A DNA stretch of 64,000 nucleotides from Phytophthora quininea (taxonomy: Eukaryota > Oomycota > Peronosporomycetes > Peronosporales > Peronosporaceae), in NCBI GenBank assembly GCA_011947345.1, contig JAAVTG010000798.1, forward strand, positions 62,001-126,000, in the 5' to 3' direction. Positions 9,787 through 19,833 of this stretch are shown one piece after another. The position numbers were made by a program, and so were the translations under genes. Position 1 is the stretch's first letter. Each line of letters starts with the position of its first letter. The notes under the pieces were generated by a model. It was not told the DNA's origin. It saw only the letters and a list, made by a program, of their open reading frames with translations, and ran no database searches.

Positions 9787-10215
9787 GTGTAGAGTTTTAA
9801 CTCTGTAGTCATTGGCTCTCCACCACTCATTTACATATTTCTTAGGTTAACTATGCTATATAGTTTAGTCTACACATTTACAAGCAAGGTCAGATAACAA
9901 TTCAATTCAGTTCAATTTTTGCAGTTAATCTGTGTTGTCCTTGTTCTAAGGGACACTGACTCTGCGAGTCCTAGTTACGGGACTGTATTTGGTTTTGTAT
10001 AGAACCGACGGCTGGAAGCCTAAAGACACTGGCTCGTGGAGTCCTACGTCTTCCTCTGTGCACGTGCACTGCTACACAGCCCCACTGGAGCTTGGCCACG
10101 TGTGGCAGCTGTTGTTGGGCCTGCCGTGTCAATTTGCACGTCACATACGCCCCCGCAGCCTGCTCGTACGCTGCTAGTTCCTCGTCTTGTTCTTAGTGGT
10201 GGCGCTCGCGCTGGG
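9787..10215. other. No recognised gene
   Basis: About 430 bp. AT-rich at 9800-9950 and G/C/T-rich at 10000-10215. No pair of terminal repeats found by eye, although the charged fossils on either side suggest old transposon debris. Confidence 0.35.
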
Positions 10216-10527
10216 CTAGTACATAGCCGGCCAAATTTCGCGCCCAGTCACTGAAGGCGTCGTCGGTTGTTGCACGTGCTCGTTCAAATTGCCGTCGCAG
10301 GTTTGCAGGTGTTGTGCTGCAATGCGAACCATAATGTCATTCTCACCAAGCTCATCTCGGAGGCTGCGAAGTCGAAGATGCTGTCTCTTGAGCACGTTAA
10401 ACGCGACTACTTCGGCATCTAGCGCTCGACCACGGTGGTTAACGTTCTCGTCGTCGCTGCTGGACTCGTCAGTCATTACGACAAAAGATGGATTGGCGAT
10501 GAATGTCGAGTGACTGGAGTTGACCAC
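10216..10527 (-). CDS. Hypothetical small acidic coiled-coil protein
   Basis: 103-codon minus-strand frame; a second ATG gives MTDESSSDDENVNHRGRALD followed by a helical segment (VLKRQHLRLRSLRDELGEND, then RIAAQHLQ). Composition is protein-like and differs from the shadow frames around it, but there is no recognised domain. It is divergent from the plus-strand fossil at 10592 and may be part of the same degenerate block. Confidence 0.3.
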   Translation of the reverse strand: MVNSSHSTFIANPSFVVMTDESSSDDENVNHRGRALDAEVVAFNVLKRQHLRLRSLRDELGENDIMVRIAAQHLQTCDGNLNEHVQQPTTPSVTGREIWPAMY

Positions 10528-10591
10528 GATAAGCTAAGGAATTCGATAGGAAATGTGACGACGGCTCTCAACGCCTCATTTTCAGTCGGGA

Positions 10592-11026
10592 ATGGATGCA
10601 GCGGAAGCCTATCGATGTGAGGCAATTGCCGCCGAACAAGCAGCACCTAAAGTACTAGTAGAAGTCCATGCACGGATCACCATGCTACGGAGGGCCCATC
10701 AACTGCACAGCTACCAGCTGCAAATAGCCGAACGCAAACTACTGTGTGCTCAGTGACGTTTTCAACGAGCTGTTGATGCTGCAGACGAGGCCGATCGAGA
10801 CTATCTAGAACAATTCAGAGACTACATCACTCAGAAACATCACCGACCCCGTCAAGAACAGCAGCAGCGTCTCCAACTGCTATCCGTGGGTGTTACCGAG
10901 GGCTAAGGCATACCAATTGAAGACCCAGAAAACACCTTTCGCGAATTGGAAGAAATTGTCGGCAGTAAAACACCTGAAGACATCCCCGTCCCGGCCAGAT
11001 CGTCCAGTAGCGAAGAAGAGAGTTGA
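10592..11026 (+). pseudogene. Coiled-coil protein pseudogene with two in-frame stops
   Basis: A single uninterrupted frame of 145 codons from ATG (10592) to TGA (11024-11026) containing only two internal nonsense codons, a TGA after KLLCAQ and a TAA after GVTEG. The reading includes MDAAEAYRCEAIAAEQAA, RRAHQLHSYQLQIAERKL, RAVDAADEADRDYLEQF and an acidic tail (EDIPVPARSSSSEEES). Both stops fit a single C-to-T change from CGA or CAA. No frameshift is needed, so this looks like decay by substitution. Function unknown. Confidence 0.5.
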
Positions 11027-11180
11027 GAATGCGTGATTACAGACAGCAATAAACGCAATAAAAAACAGTAACGCATTCGTTTCTTTCACGGGCATCTAGT
11101 AGTTCCTCCTGCAGCACCGTGCAGGTTTTGAAGACTTACAGGCCTCAGCGCCAAAGCAACGGCTTATGACAGAAATATTT

Positions 11181-11213
11181 GCTAAACTAAGCTAAGCTAA
11201 GCTAAACTAAACT
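11181..11213. repeat. (CTAAG)n short tandem repeat
   Basis: CTAAACTAAGCTAAGCTAAG and neighbouring copies form a short array of 5-bp units upstream of the truncated glycosyltransferase copy. Confidence 0.8.
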
Positions 11214-11295
11214 TTAAGAACTGCGAGTTTCCCCGGGGCGGCAGCCCGAGTTGGCAGCAATACTAACGTACCGTGTCACACGTCGCAAGTACGGA

Positions 11296-11729
11296 ATGCA
11301 CCGTTCCCGAGCCCGGACAGCTCAGTTTCTGAATCGTCTGTGCACTGCGAATGCAGAGCGCTCGGAATGGACCTCCGCCGTTGCGGCAAGTGTGGCAGCG
11401 AGGGTTCTCGTGGCACTCGTGGGGTTATGCGCGTTGACATTAGTACTGGAGACCAGTTCGCTGTGGAGGGTCGCGGGCGCAGATTTGACAAGCAATTCAC
11501 GGCTACGTCGGACCGTCAGCCTCGGAGTGTCCTTGCAACGCGGTGACGACGGAGAAAGCGATGCAGTCGGGTGGTGGGCAGCTGACCGACTGCACTTGAG
11601 TTTACTACACGAAGCTTGCGTCACAAATATCGACTCGGTGGTGCCATGGAAGTTTGGGTCTCCTAAAGGTGGTCACCAGTTAGCAAATGCTACGGCGGAC
11701 AATGCGTACGAACTGATCAACGTGTACTA
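11296..11729 (+). pseudogene. Truncated GT-B glycosyltransferase copy (copy A), interrupted by Tc1-type element
   Basis: From ATG 11296 the frame gives a basic cytoplasmic tail, a membrane anchor (ARVLVALVGLCALTLVLETS) and the start of the lumenal domain (LHLSLLHEACVTNIDSVVPW, KFGSPKGG). This matches the N-terminal third of the copies at 14375-16016, 17844-19564 and 19834-21522 (for example LYHLSLLHGACINHKDAIV). At 11730 the Tc1/mariner-type element begins. Beyond it, at 12838-12870, the frame resumes as YYLLRKVQC, matching DLLQKLKQC of the other copies, then is lost before the Crinkler fossil. The rest of the enzyme is missing. Confidence 0.75.
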
Positions 11730-11945
11730 CAGTGGTGGCCATAAATACGTTGCGGACGGTATTTCGCGACTAATTACTTCAACTGTGCGGGATTAGGGCT
11801 AAAATCTTGTGCTTATGCTATTTACACAAAGAGCTTTCTGGTGATAGTTTTTTTCTTCCAGGTGACCAGTGGTTGGCGAGATATAGAAGTGACCATCACT
11901 CTGACGCTGGCCATAAGTACGTAGCGAGGCAAATTATCGGCGTTC
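11730..11945 (+). repeat. Left ~216-bp terminal inverted repeat of Tc1-type element
   Basis: Aligns base by base with the reverse complement of 12623-12837, with about a dozen mismatches and a one-base length difference. Contains the outer (11735-11754) and inner (11907-11926) direct repeats. Confidence 0.85.
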
Positions 11946-12622
11946 ATACTAATACTAGCAGTCATTTATAGCATTTAAAGATTTACTGACCTTCTCTGAG
12001 TAGTCTGTAAGTAGAGTGGAGCGTTTAAGGTCAATCAAGCGAATATTAGCGGAGTGAAAGGTTGGGACCGCTACAATAGGAGTTGGCTCGGAAAAAGCAT
12101 GCAGCCACATATCAAGCCGCCGTGTGAGGCTTATAATTGTATTGCCAACGACGAATATAGATGGAAGTACTCTTAAGTTTATAAGGAACGTTATCAAAGC
12201 AATTATTTCACACTAAAACACATTTTGTGCGTTCGCTACTTCTCGAAAGTTGAGGTCGGCAAAATATTTTATTATAATACTAAACTCAAGATACTATAAA
12301 CTCGGTAGGGTTTCTCGACCTCTTGGGGTCGATCACCACCAAATGTACCAGCCATATCGCTTGTGCTCCTGGCATGCTTTCAAATATAGCTTTCTATCAC
12401 TGTCCATGCCTTTCCGTTTCTACAAATGTTTCCGTAGGTGCCTCCATAAGCTTCTGAAGGCCAGGGTCACTCACTTCCGAGCCAAATTCTATTGTTGCGG
12501 TCCAATACCTTCACCGCGCTAAGTATAACTTGATTGCCTTCAAACTTTCACAAGCATTCCTAATCCGTTAAAGGAAGCTGTACGAACTAGTTTTAGGCCT
12601 GAAACAACGTTACGTAGCTCAC

Positions 12623-12837
12623 GAACGCCGATAATTTGCTTCGCTACGTACTTATGGCCAGCTTCAGAGTGATGGTCACTTCTATATCTCGCCAACCACT
12701 GGTCACCTGGAAGAAAAAACTATTACCGGAAAGCTCTTTGTGTAAATAACATAAGTACAAGATTTTAGCCCTAACCCCACACATTTGACGTAATTAGTCG
12801 CGAAATACCGTCCGCAACGTATTTATGGCCACCACTG
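12623..12837 (-). repeat. Right ~215-bp terminal inverted repeat of Tc1-type element
   Basis: Inverse of 11730-11945. It starts at GAACGCC and ends at CCACTG next to the TA at 12838-12839. Confidence 0.85.
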
Positions 12838-12910
12838 TACCTCCTACGCAAGGTACAGTGTACCTGAAAATTTCGGCCCTCATTCCAGAATTTCTCCACC
12901 TCGAGGACAG

Positions 12911-13751
12911 ATGGGGGTGGTGAAGCTCTACTGCTCGCCGGTTGGTTTGGAGGGAGAATCGTTCGACGTGGACATCGACATTGCTGAGCCCGTGTCGGCA
13001 CTGAAAAAGCTGATTAAAGGGGAGCGATGAATGTGATGATTGAACAGAAGATATATGAAGAAAATACGACCCTCACTCCAAAAAAGAGGAAGCGACCGCA
13101 ACGAGATATCGAGTCTTCCGTGGCCTTTTCAAGCTTGTCATGGGGAGAGATCGAGCCGATCATGGCGAAGGAGACATTCGATCTCCAAGCGAGGACCGTC
13201 CCAAATGATGTCGTCAAGCAGCTACAGGACCGGATTGAGCTAGTGTGCCGCTTGTATGGAGGCGTTTACGAGGGAAAGGAAGCCAAGCGGCTGGTGTTTA
13301 TTGGGGCAGTTATCGAAGCAGTCTGCCTTTGATTGGGTGATGTCACGATTCTTATGGAAGAGGACGTAGGTGGGAAGAACGTGAGCGTGAAAGGTCGCTT
13401 TGAGTTTGTGCTGAAGCGTGGCAAGAACCGGGTTTTCGTCGTCGAAGCAAAACTGATGACATTGACCAAGGAATGGCTCAGAATGTGGCCGGCCTCGAAG
13501 CTTTGTCGGATGTTGAAGGCCTCGAGCAAACATTCGGTATTATTACCGATTTCTTGAATTGGGTATTCATTAGCGACGACGAGAAAATCCAGAAGAAGCG
13601 CATGGCGCTCGGTCTCAATGAATCATTGCCTTCAATTGAGTCGCTGAAGGAAATTCTCGGTATGATTTATGCGATGCTCGCGGACAACAATGCAGAGGAA
13701 CAACAGCTTGGAGTGCCAGGAGAGACGAATGAGTATTCCCGACAAAACTAA
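12911..13751 (+). pseudogene. Crinkler (CRN)-type effector pseudogene
   Basis: From ATG 12911 the frame gives a Crinkler-like N-terminal header (VVKLYCSPVGL, a DVDID segment, then ALKKLIKG), stopping at TGA 13028. Downstream frames carry a C-terminal domain with GRFEFVLKRGKNRVFVVEAK (13390-13450), a pattern like the D/E-x-K core of restriction-endonuclease-type folds found in CRN C-termini, followed in another frame by LSDVEGLEQTFGIITDFLNW and LKEILGMIYAML to the stop at 13749-13751. Breaks: a stop at 13028, an in-frame TGA at 13330-13332 and a frame change near 13470. The LFLAK-type translocation motif expected after the header was not found. CRNs are host-cell-directed effectors of plant-pathogenic oomycetes; this copy is dead. 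Confidence 0.75.
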
Positions 13752-14374
13752 ACACAGCATTTTCAGGACGCCATATTGGCAGTGGATTGAGCAAGTGAGA
13801 TTTGGAAACTCAACAGCACGTTAATCTTTTTAAAGATCATCGAACACTTTTCGGAAACTACACGCCACTGCTTTACTCGCGCAGTGTAACGGCTCGAGTT
13901 CACAAACTGCAGGGGTCTCATGTCCATATAGCCACTCAACCTAGCACGTGAAATGCTTGCCAGCGTCCACAGCCGATTCTCGTGAGGATTGCACGATGCC
14001 AAGCCGATAAATCGGAAAATGATCATGGCGCCGACGAATTGTTTGTTGAACTCCCGAGTGTAGCGTGGCTCTGTATGGACGCGTTTTTAACACACTCCAG
14101 CGATCCCTTTCACCTCAATGGTATGTAATCTCTTCGATCAAATATTCCGAGACGGTGCCAAGATCGTCATCCACCAGAAATTTGCCACGCAAAGATGAGA
14201 TCCAACTGCAGATTTATCTTCACGGGATAATTCGCTTCAGCACTTGTTCTCACAGCTTTGAAAAATAGTCTTGGCTCAGCCCTTTCGTTCAGCTTGCTTG
14301 CAGCACCAAATGGTTTGATCTGGATCTTTTATATTTACTTTATCCACTCCACTTCTCTATAGCGCGTGGTCTTC
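13752..14374. other. Unassigned region with minus-strand coding-like remnant
   Basis: Minus-strand frames at about 14270-13763 read in a coding-like way (REFNKQFVGAMIIFRFIGLA, then RLSGYMDMRPLQFVN) but with stops and frame changes and no recognised family. It probably derives from a repeat. Nothing else seen. Confidence 0.3.
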
Positions 14375-16016
14375 TCACCGTCCGACCCCAGGGACGACAT
14401 CAGTGCCGATAATATTGTTAGCCTGCTCCCGAGCAAGAACCCGCAAGTCCAGCATAGCCTGCTCGAAGAACTTGCTGTCTTCGTGGTACTGTCTTCGAGC
14501 GTTACTGCCCATTTCTTTCCGCTGCTCGACGGTGAAGTCATTCAGGAGGTGCTCAACCGTGCGGCACAAGTCTCCAGAGGTGAACTGGGCTAGCATTCCG
14601 GGCACACCTCGAAGTCCATGTCTCTTTTACTTCGACCACCTAGGAATCCATTCCGGTCCGTCCCAGCTCTAGTGTTGACTTTGAGCCCCATGGAATCATC
14701 CAGGATCAGTTCTTTCATCGGCTCCATGTCGGTGGTGATGATGACACCACCAGCAGCCCGTGCCTGGTTCATATAGTGGCCATACCCTCCATTTGACTCG
14801 GACACAGGAAGTAGGTGCTCTCCGCCACTACCTTGTTGAATTCACGCGCGTCCACCTCGTCCGTGGTGAGCCGGATTTGGCTCTGGGCGATGCGCTTCTC
14901 GTACGCTCCTCTAAACATGCCGTCGTACGCCCATTTGTGCACATACAAGTCTAAAGGCGGGAAATCTGGCTTCGACAGCCAGCACTCGATCACTTGGCGC
15001 GTGCCTTTCCAATAGCTGCCGCCCACCGTGTGGATGAACCGCACGTCTTCAAAGTTCTTGGGCTTGACTTGGTCTCCAAGCACCCGACGCGCGTAGTTGG
15101 CCTGATCTGAGGACGTGTGCTTGGTGTAGATGACTTTAGTATTCCGCTGGTTGCCTTCCTGTTCGTACCAGAGTTTGAGTCTGGTCTCGCAGATCTTGGT
15201 CTTGCAGAGCACGAGGTCAGCGCGCCAGAAGTGGTTCTCATCCAGCTCCCACATTTCAATATTGGGCATCAGATACAATTTCTTGTCCTTGGGCCATCGA
15301 GGTGAGGATGGAATGTCCTCCCAATAGTGCTGGAAGAAGAGCATGGGCGTGTGCGGACACAGGTCGAAGTAGTCTACGGTACCAAGCTCTGGGTCCTCCA
15401 TCTGCTTGGTCAGCGCCCACAACGGCAGCACTCTGGTGTGCAGATACTTGGCGTACGCCATGGAGTCTTCACAGTAGCCATTGTTCCGGACTCCGGACGG
15501 TAGGAACAAGTCGACGTCCGGACACTGTTTGAGTTTCTGCAGTAGATCAGGGTCGTCCTCGTGGATCAGAGTCCCTAAATTATATTCTTCGTCGTCTTGT
15601 TTCTCTCCTGGAGCGCCGAATTGCCACGTGACAATGGCGTCCTTGTGGTTAATGCAGGCTCCGTGTAGCAAGCTCAGATGATACAGGTCTGCAGGAGATA
15701 CCTCGCCACTTTTTGTTTGGGTATTGAACAGTTCGGCCGTTGAGATGGTCGCGTCCGACGGTGCTGCGTTCGAGCTGCCGGACCCGCCGCCTTCCCAGCG
15801 CCACACCAATTGCTGGACGTCTCCGCTGTCGTTGCCTGTGATTGTGTGCGCCACCCGCCGCAGTCTTGGGTGGAAGTCGAGCGACGAGGCCTCGAGCGCC
15901 AAGGCCAAGAGACCTGTGGCCAGCAGCAGCACCAGGATGCCGCGGATCCAGAGGTTGGCGGAGCGACCGGAGCTGGTCGACGTCATGAGAAGCAGGCAGG
16001 ATGGTCGTGCGCGCAA
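14375..16016 (-). CDS. GT-B (GT4-like) glycosyltransferase, type II membrane protein (copy B)
   Basis: Starts at 16016 with a short tail and a signal anchor (IRGILVLLLATGLLALALEA), then a lumenal catalytic domain: LYHLSLLHGACINHKDAIVT, LKQCPDVDLFLPSGV, SDQANYARRVLGD, RFIHTVGGSYWKGTRQVIEC, and the GT4-type donor-site region (STYFLCPSQMEG, then GYGHYMNQARAAGG, IITTDMEPMKELI). It would use an activated sugar in the secretory pathway; acceptor unknown. Two single-base losses break the frame: near 14800, inside the E-x7-E-like motif, and near 14605. The codons continue correctly to 14375. Given the same error type in essential neighbours, the gene may be intact in the organism. No intron is seen where copies C and D have one. 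It is inverted relative to A, C and D. Confidence 0.7.
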
Positions 16017-16452
16017 GCTCCGCCAGTTCAGGACTGTCGTTCCCTAGCTATCATGCCTATCGTCGGACGCTAAAATGCTGCATGAGACGAAGCAAAACGG
16101 GTAGAAACGGACGGGATGAGCCGTAGATTGGTGCCAAAAAGAACATGAAAGTACATCAAGTACCCTGAAATGGTAATATAGTACCCAAAAAGGTAATAAA
16201 TTTGGCTTCAAGGTACAATATTTGTCGTTTCTTTTTGGTTATTGGAGGAGATAATTGTGATCCAATTCATAGTCTATTCAATACGCGCGGGCACTGGAAC
16301 ATGTTCTCGCTGCACGACCCCATGGCAAAGCAGAAGTTGAGCAACAGACGTTTTGGCTAGCATATCCTATGGATTTCTCACTTTGACAACCGTTGTCGTT
16401 GTTAAGGTTGTCCACATTGCTCGTCGCTATTGCCTACTGTATCTGAATCGTG
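16017..16452. other. Intergenic between copy B and RSPH3
   Basis: About 435 bp, AT-rich near 16140-16260, with an imperfect repeat of an AGTACCC/AAAGGTAATA unit around 16155-16205. No gene seen. Confidence 0.5.
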
Positions 16453-17460
16453 CTAGCTAGTCGCTGCTTGAGACCGCAGGGCGTCAACTAGTATCGCATC
16501 TAGCAACTTCCGCCCAGCGTCGAGCTGGTGCACACGCGTAGCCGCGTTCTCCAGCACACTGGGCAGGAAGTGGTGTTTGATGTCCTTAGCGAGCGGGTCG
16601 AAAAGTGGCCGCTCTCAACGAGCGTATTAAACACCTGCGCGTGGAGGCTGGCCAGGTATTGCTTGGCGGATGCACGCGCCGCCACCTTCTCTTCCAGTTC
16701 GGCCTGCGCTGCCAGGCGCGCAGTCTCCTCGTCCAGACGGCGCTGCTTCTCGGCGAAGCGACGTTTTGCCTCCGCCTCGAGGCGCTGCACCTCGGCCAGC
16801 TCGGCGTTGCGGGCTTGCTCAAACAGCTCCTGGCGCTGCCGGATCTCGCGCAGCTCCGTCTCCTCCAGCAGCTCGAGCATTCCGAGCTCCAGCGTCTTGC
16901 CCACGAGCACCTCGAGGATGGGCTCGACCTCCAGATCAAAGTCGAATAGATCGCCGCCTTCAATTTGCGTGGAGACATCGACCCCCGAAGGTGTGGGGAC
17001 AAACGTAATGGGCGGGTGAAGATCCAGCAAGGCGTCTGTTTGAGTATCCGCGTCCACTTCAGGGTTGCGGTCGGTGAGCTCCTCGAGATAGTTATCGGTC
17101 TGTACGTCCATGTGGAACCTCCCGCCCACCGGTGGAGGAGTGATGGGTCGTTGCTGCTGCTGCTGTTGTTGCTGCTGATAGCGAGCCGCCTGTTTGTTCG
17201 CCTTCCTCGCTGCTGGTGCTCGATTCGGCGTCTCTGGGGTTTCCTACAGAGATGAGACCGGAGATTAGCATCACAGTAAACAAAGAGTTATTTAATGGAC
17301 ACCGCACCTCGCGCATGACGAAGGCGCTGCCTCGGTGCACGCGCTTGTCGAACATGATGTTCTGCGATCGGTCGACTACGTTGGTGCCATTGCTGGACGA
17401 GGAAAACAAACCAACCGTCAACATGCTGCAATGTAGGAGTCTGCTCCGTCTAGGCAGCAC
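16453..17460 (-). CDS. RSPH3: Radial spoke head protein 3 (RSPH3/RSP3)
   Basis: Axonemal protein that docks radial spokes to outer doublets and anchors PKA in motile cilia. Exon 1 (17460-17308) ends NIMFDKRVHRGSAFVMRE; the intron is 17307-17244 (GTGCGG...CTGTAG); exon 2 starts ETPETPNRAPAARK, then a Gln tract and HMDVQTDNYLEEL, DADTQTDALLD, GVDVSTQIEGGDLFDFDLEV, EPILEVLVGKTLELGMLELL and a long Arg/Glu coiled coil. These are the signature blocks of RSP3, including the amphipathic helix used for PKA-anchor binding. Near 16610 one T is missing from a T run (GHF then FDPLAKDIKHHFLP in the other frame); corrected, the protein ends at the TAG at 16453. About 315 residues. It diverges from copy C at 17844. 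Confidence 0.92.
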
Positions 17461-17843
17461 CTACGTGACTGCAGCCGCTTTGCTGCGCTTTGTGGCCACG
17501 GAGTGGCGCGGCCGAGAACTCATAGCCACTCGACTGCATCTTCCTCTAAGTGCCGCCGCTTCAACCAGGTAGAATCCGTCCTCACCTGGCCCAGTATTTT
17601 TAGACTACCTCGGTAGTACAACTAGCGACTAGTATTTGGGGCCTGCAGTCTCCGCAGCTTGTACGCCACCACCATCGAGTGGGCAGCACCACCACAGCCA
17701 TAGGCGAGTGCTCCTGCGCATTTATTTATCCGTGACCATCGTCCCCTGATCAAAGGCTCCACGCCTTGTTGTGTATCTGCCGGCATAAAACCCGTCCAAA
17801 TGACTATCCGCTATCCAACGAACTTCGACCATTTCCAGACTCA

Positions 17844-19564
17844 ATGACGGCCCCTCCGCCGTCGCGCGCTCGCTCGAGCAGCTCGGCGGCGGCGTCCCGC
17901 GCCGCTGCCGCTGCTGTTGGGGCTGCTGGTGGTGCTGGTGCTGGGCGCCATGTCCTACGAGCTGTCCTTCGTGACCCCTGCAGGCCAGGACCCCGAGGAG
18001 TACCAGGACGTGCTGCACGTGTTGGACGCTGCCGCCGCCGCCGAGGACCACGACAAGGCGCCGGCGGACGACGTGGGCGCTTTTATCCGGACGCAGTCTT
18101 CGACACAGACTGGTCCCAGCGCATCGCGGCCGCCGATATTCTGCATGAGAGCGCCTTGCACCGAGGCTGCGTTAGACACAAGAACAGCGTCATCCCGTGG
18201 ACGTTTGGGGCGACCGGGCGCTCCGAGAGTGACCACTTGGGCGTGCTGGTCAATGAGAGCGACCCGCAGCTGCTGCAGAAGCTGAGACAGTGCCCCGACG
18301 TGGACATCTTCTTGCCGGAAGGGCTGCGGTCCTTCGGCTACTGCGAGGACGCAGCAGCGTACACCAAGTGTAAGTTTATGCACCCTCTTATTATTATTGA
18401 TGACTCATTGAGATGGACAACTTGTGAAATATATATAGTCTTGGAGTCCAGGATGTTGCCGCGGTGGGTCCTGGAGCTCAAATTTGAGGACCAGGCCCGC
18501 AATCGAACGGTCACGTACCACGACTTGTGTCCAAACACGCCCATGATCTTCTTCAACCACTACTGGGACGGCCTGCCCGACGCGCCGGACTGGCCGGCCG
18601 CCAAGCCATTGTATCTGATGCCCAACATGGAGATGTACGAGCTCGAAAGCGAGCACTACTGGCGAGCGGACGTGATTCTGTGCAAGACAGCGCTGTGTTC
18701 TCGTTATTTGCGCAAATGGTTCCGTCAGGAAGGGAATCCACGAGGAACTAGAGTCTTGTACACTCGCCACACGACGTCCAACTTGGCGTTGACGATCCGC
18801 AACGAAGTGTCGGCGAGTGACGAGAAAGCTGCGGTTATCCCAGAGAAGAATTTCTCTGATGTTTCCTTTCTACACACTGCCGGGACCAGTATCCAAAAGG
18901 GAACGCGGCAAGTGCTGGATTGCTGGCTGTCGACGCCCAATCTGCCGCCACTGAACCTTTACATGGCGCAAGATTTATTCGACGGCGCATTTTCAGCGCG
19001 ATATGCTTCGCGTATTGAGAAGAGTAGAAATGTTTTCCTACACACGGGCAAACTGGAACCGGCAGCGTTTGGCAAGTTGATCACGGAAGGAACGTTCTTC
19101 ATGTGTCCGAGTTTACAGGAAGGATATGGACACTACATCAATCAGGCTAGGTCGTCGAGGGCGTTTATTTTCACGACGGACATTGCGCCGATGAACGAAC
19201 TGATTACACCCACGTCGGGCGCGCTGATCCGAGCGAGAGGGATCGCTCATGATGGACAGTTTTTAGGAGGGAGATCCAAGAAGGCGCACGCGCTGCGAGG
19301 AGTGCCCGGTTTTGTGGCCGATTTCAGCGGTCGGTCAGTGTGCGACGCAGTGACTGACGTGCTGAAAAACACAACGCCAGAGGAGCGAGCTCGTCGCGCG
19401 GAGAGAGCGCTACAGCAGTACTACTTCGACACGGTCTTTTCGCGCAGAAAATGCAGGAGCTGCGAGATTTCGCTCGAGCGCAGAGCCATTTGGGTCGGTC
19501 ACACGGGACGCTGAGGCGGCATGATGACGAGTCAAAAACATCGTCGAAAGAAAAAGAGACGTGA
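17844..19564 (+). CDS. GT-B (GT4-like) glycosyltransferase, type II membrane protein (copy C)
   Basis: Same family as copies A, B and D. The real N-terminus reads in the frame giving LLGLLVVLVLGAMSYELSFV (membrane anchor, ~17915-17970); the Ala/Arg-rich alternative is an artefact of one frame change near 17900 and one lost T near 18085. Then YPDAVFDTDWSQRI, RQCPDVDIFLPEGL, FGYCEDAAAY, YHDLCPNTPMIFFNHYWDGL, EHYWRADVILCKTALC, SFLHTAGTSIQKGTRQVLDC and the donor-site region FMCPSLQEGYGHYINQARSS, TTDIAPMNELI. Intron 18370-18438 (GTAAGT...ATATAG, 69 nt) has no in-frame stop. A further lost T near 19438 hides the true tail (FAQKMQELRDFAR) ending at TGA 19562-19564. Confidence 0.8.
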
Positions 19565-19833
19565 GTGGATGATCAATAGATGGAGGAGTTAGGTGGCGAT
19601 GGCGAGAGCGTGCTCGCATTTTGAAGTCTGAAAAATAAAACAAGAACGTTGAAGTTGTCGCGGGCGCTGAGCCCGAGGTGTGGAGCCATTTGGATTGACT
19701 TCCACAGCAAGATGGACGAGCTGGTCAACATGCGGCTAAGGTGCGTCCGTTTCTTGGCGGTTGTCAGTGGGTTTCGTTGTCGTTCAAGATGGGCTTTGGC
19801 GTTTCTCTCCATTTCGTATTTGGTGCTGCTGCC

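Larger units (their letters stand above)
11730..12837. mobile_element. Tc1/mariner-type element with long IR/DR ends, non-autonomous (1,108 bp)
   Basis: Ends begin CAGTGGTGGCCATAAATACG, resembling Tc1-family termini (CAGTG.TGGCC), and are flanked on both sides by TA (11728-11729 and 12838-12839), the duplication made by this superfamily. The inverted repeats are about 215 bp each (11730-11945 and 12623-12837), at roughly 94 percent identity by eye. Each carries an outer and an inner related direct repeat (GTGGCCATAAATACGTTGCG at 11735 and CTGGCCATAAGTACGTAGCG at 11907), the IR/DR plan known from Sleeping Beauty-like elements. The ~680-bp interior has no transposase, so it would need a helper. 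Confidence 0.85.

Noticed and set aside
12250..12522. Open frame inside the Tc1-type element as a possible transposase
   Set aside because: 90 codons with no helix-turn-helix or DDE/D motif; far too short for a ~340-residue Tc1 transposase.
12771..13001. Minus-strand frame next to the Crinkler fossil
   Set aside because: It is the translation of the right inverted repeat, the mirror of codons in copy A, and carries no independent gene.
17147..17180. CTG-type trinucleotide tract as a free microsatellite
   Set aside because: It encodes the Gln tract of RSPH3 exon 2 on the minus strand, so it is part of the gene.
17844..17910. Ala/Ser/Arg-rich N-terminus of glycosyltransferase copy C
   Set aside because: Beyond ~17900 the alternative frame gives a proper membrane anchor like the other copies; the Ala/Arg-rich continuation is produced by a frame change.
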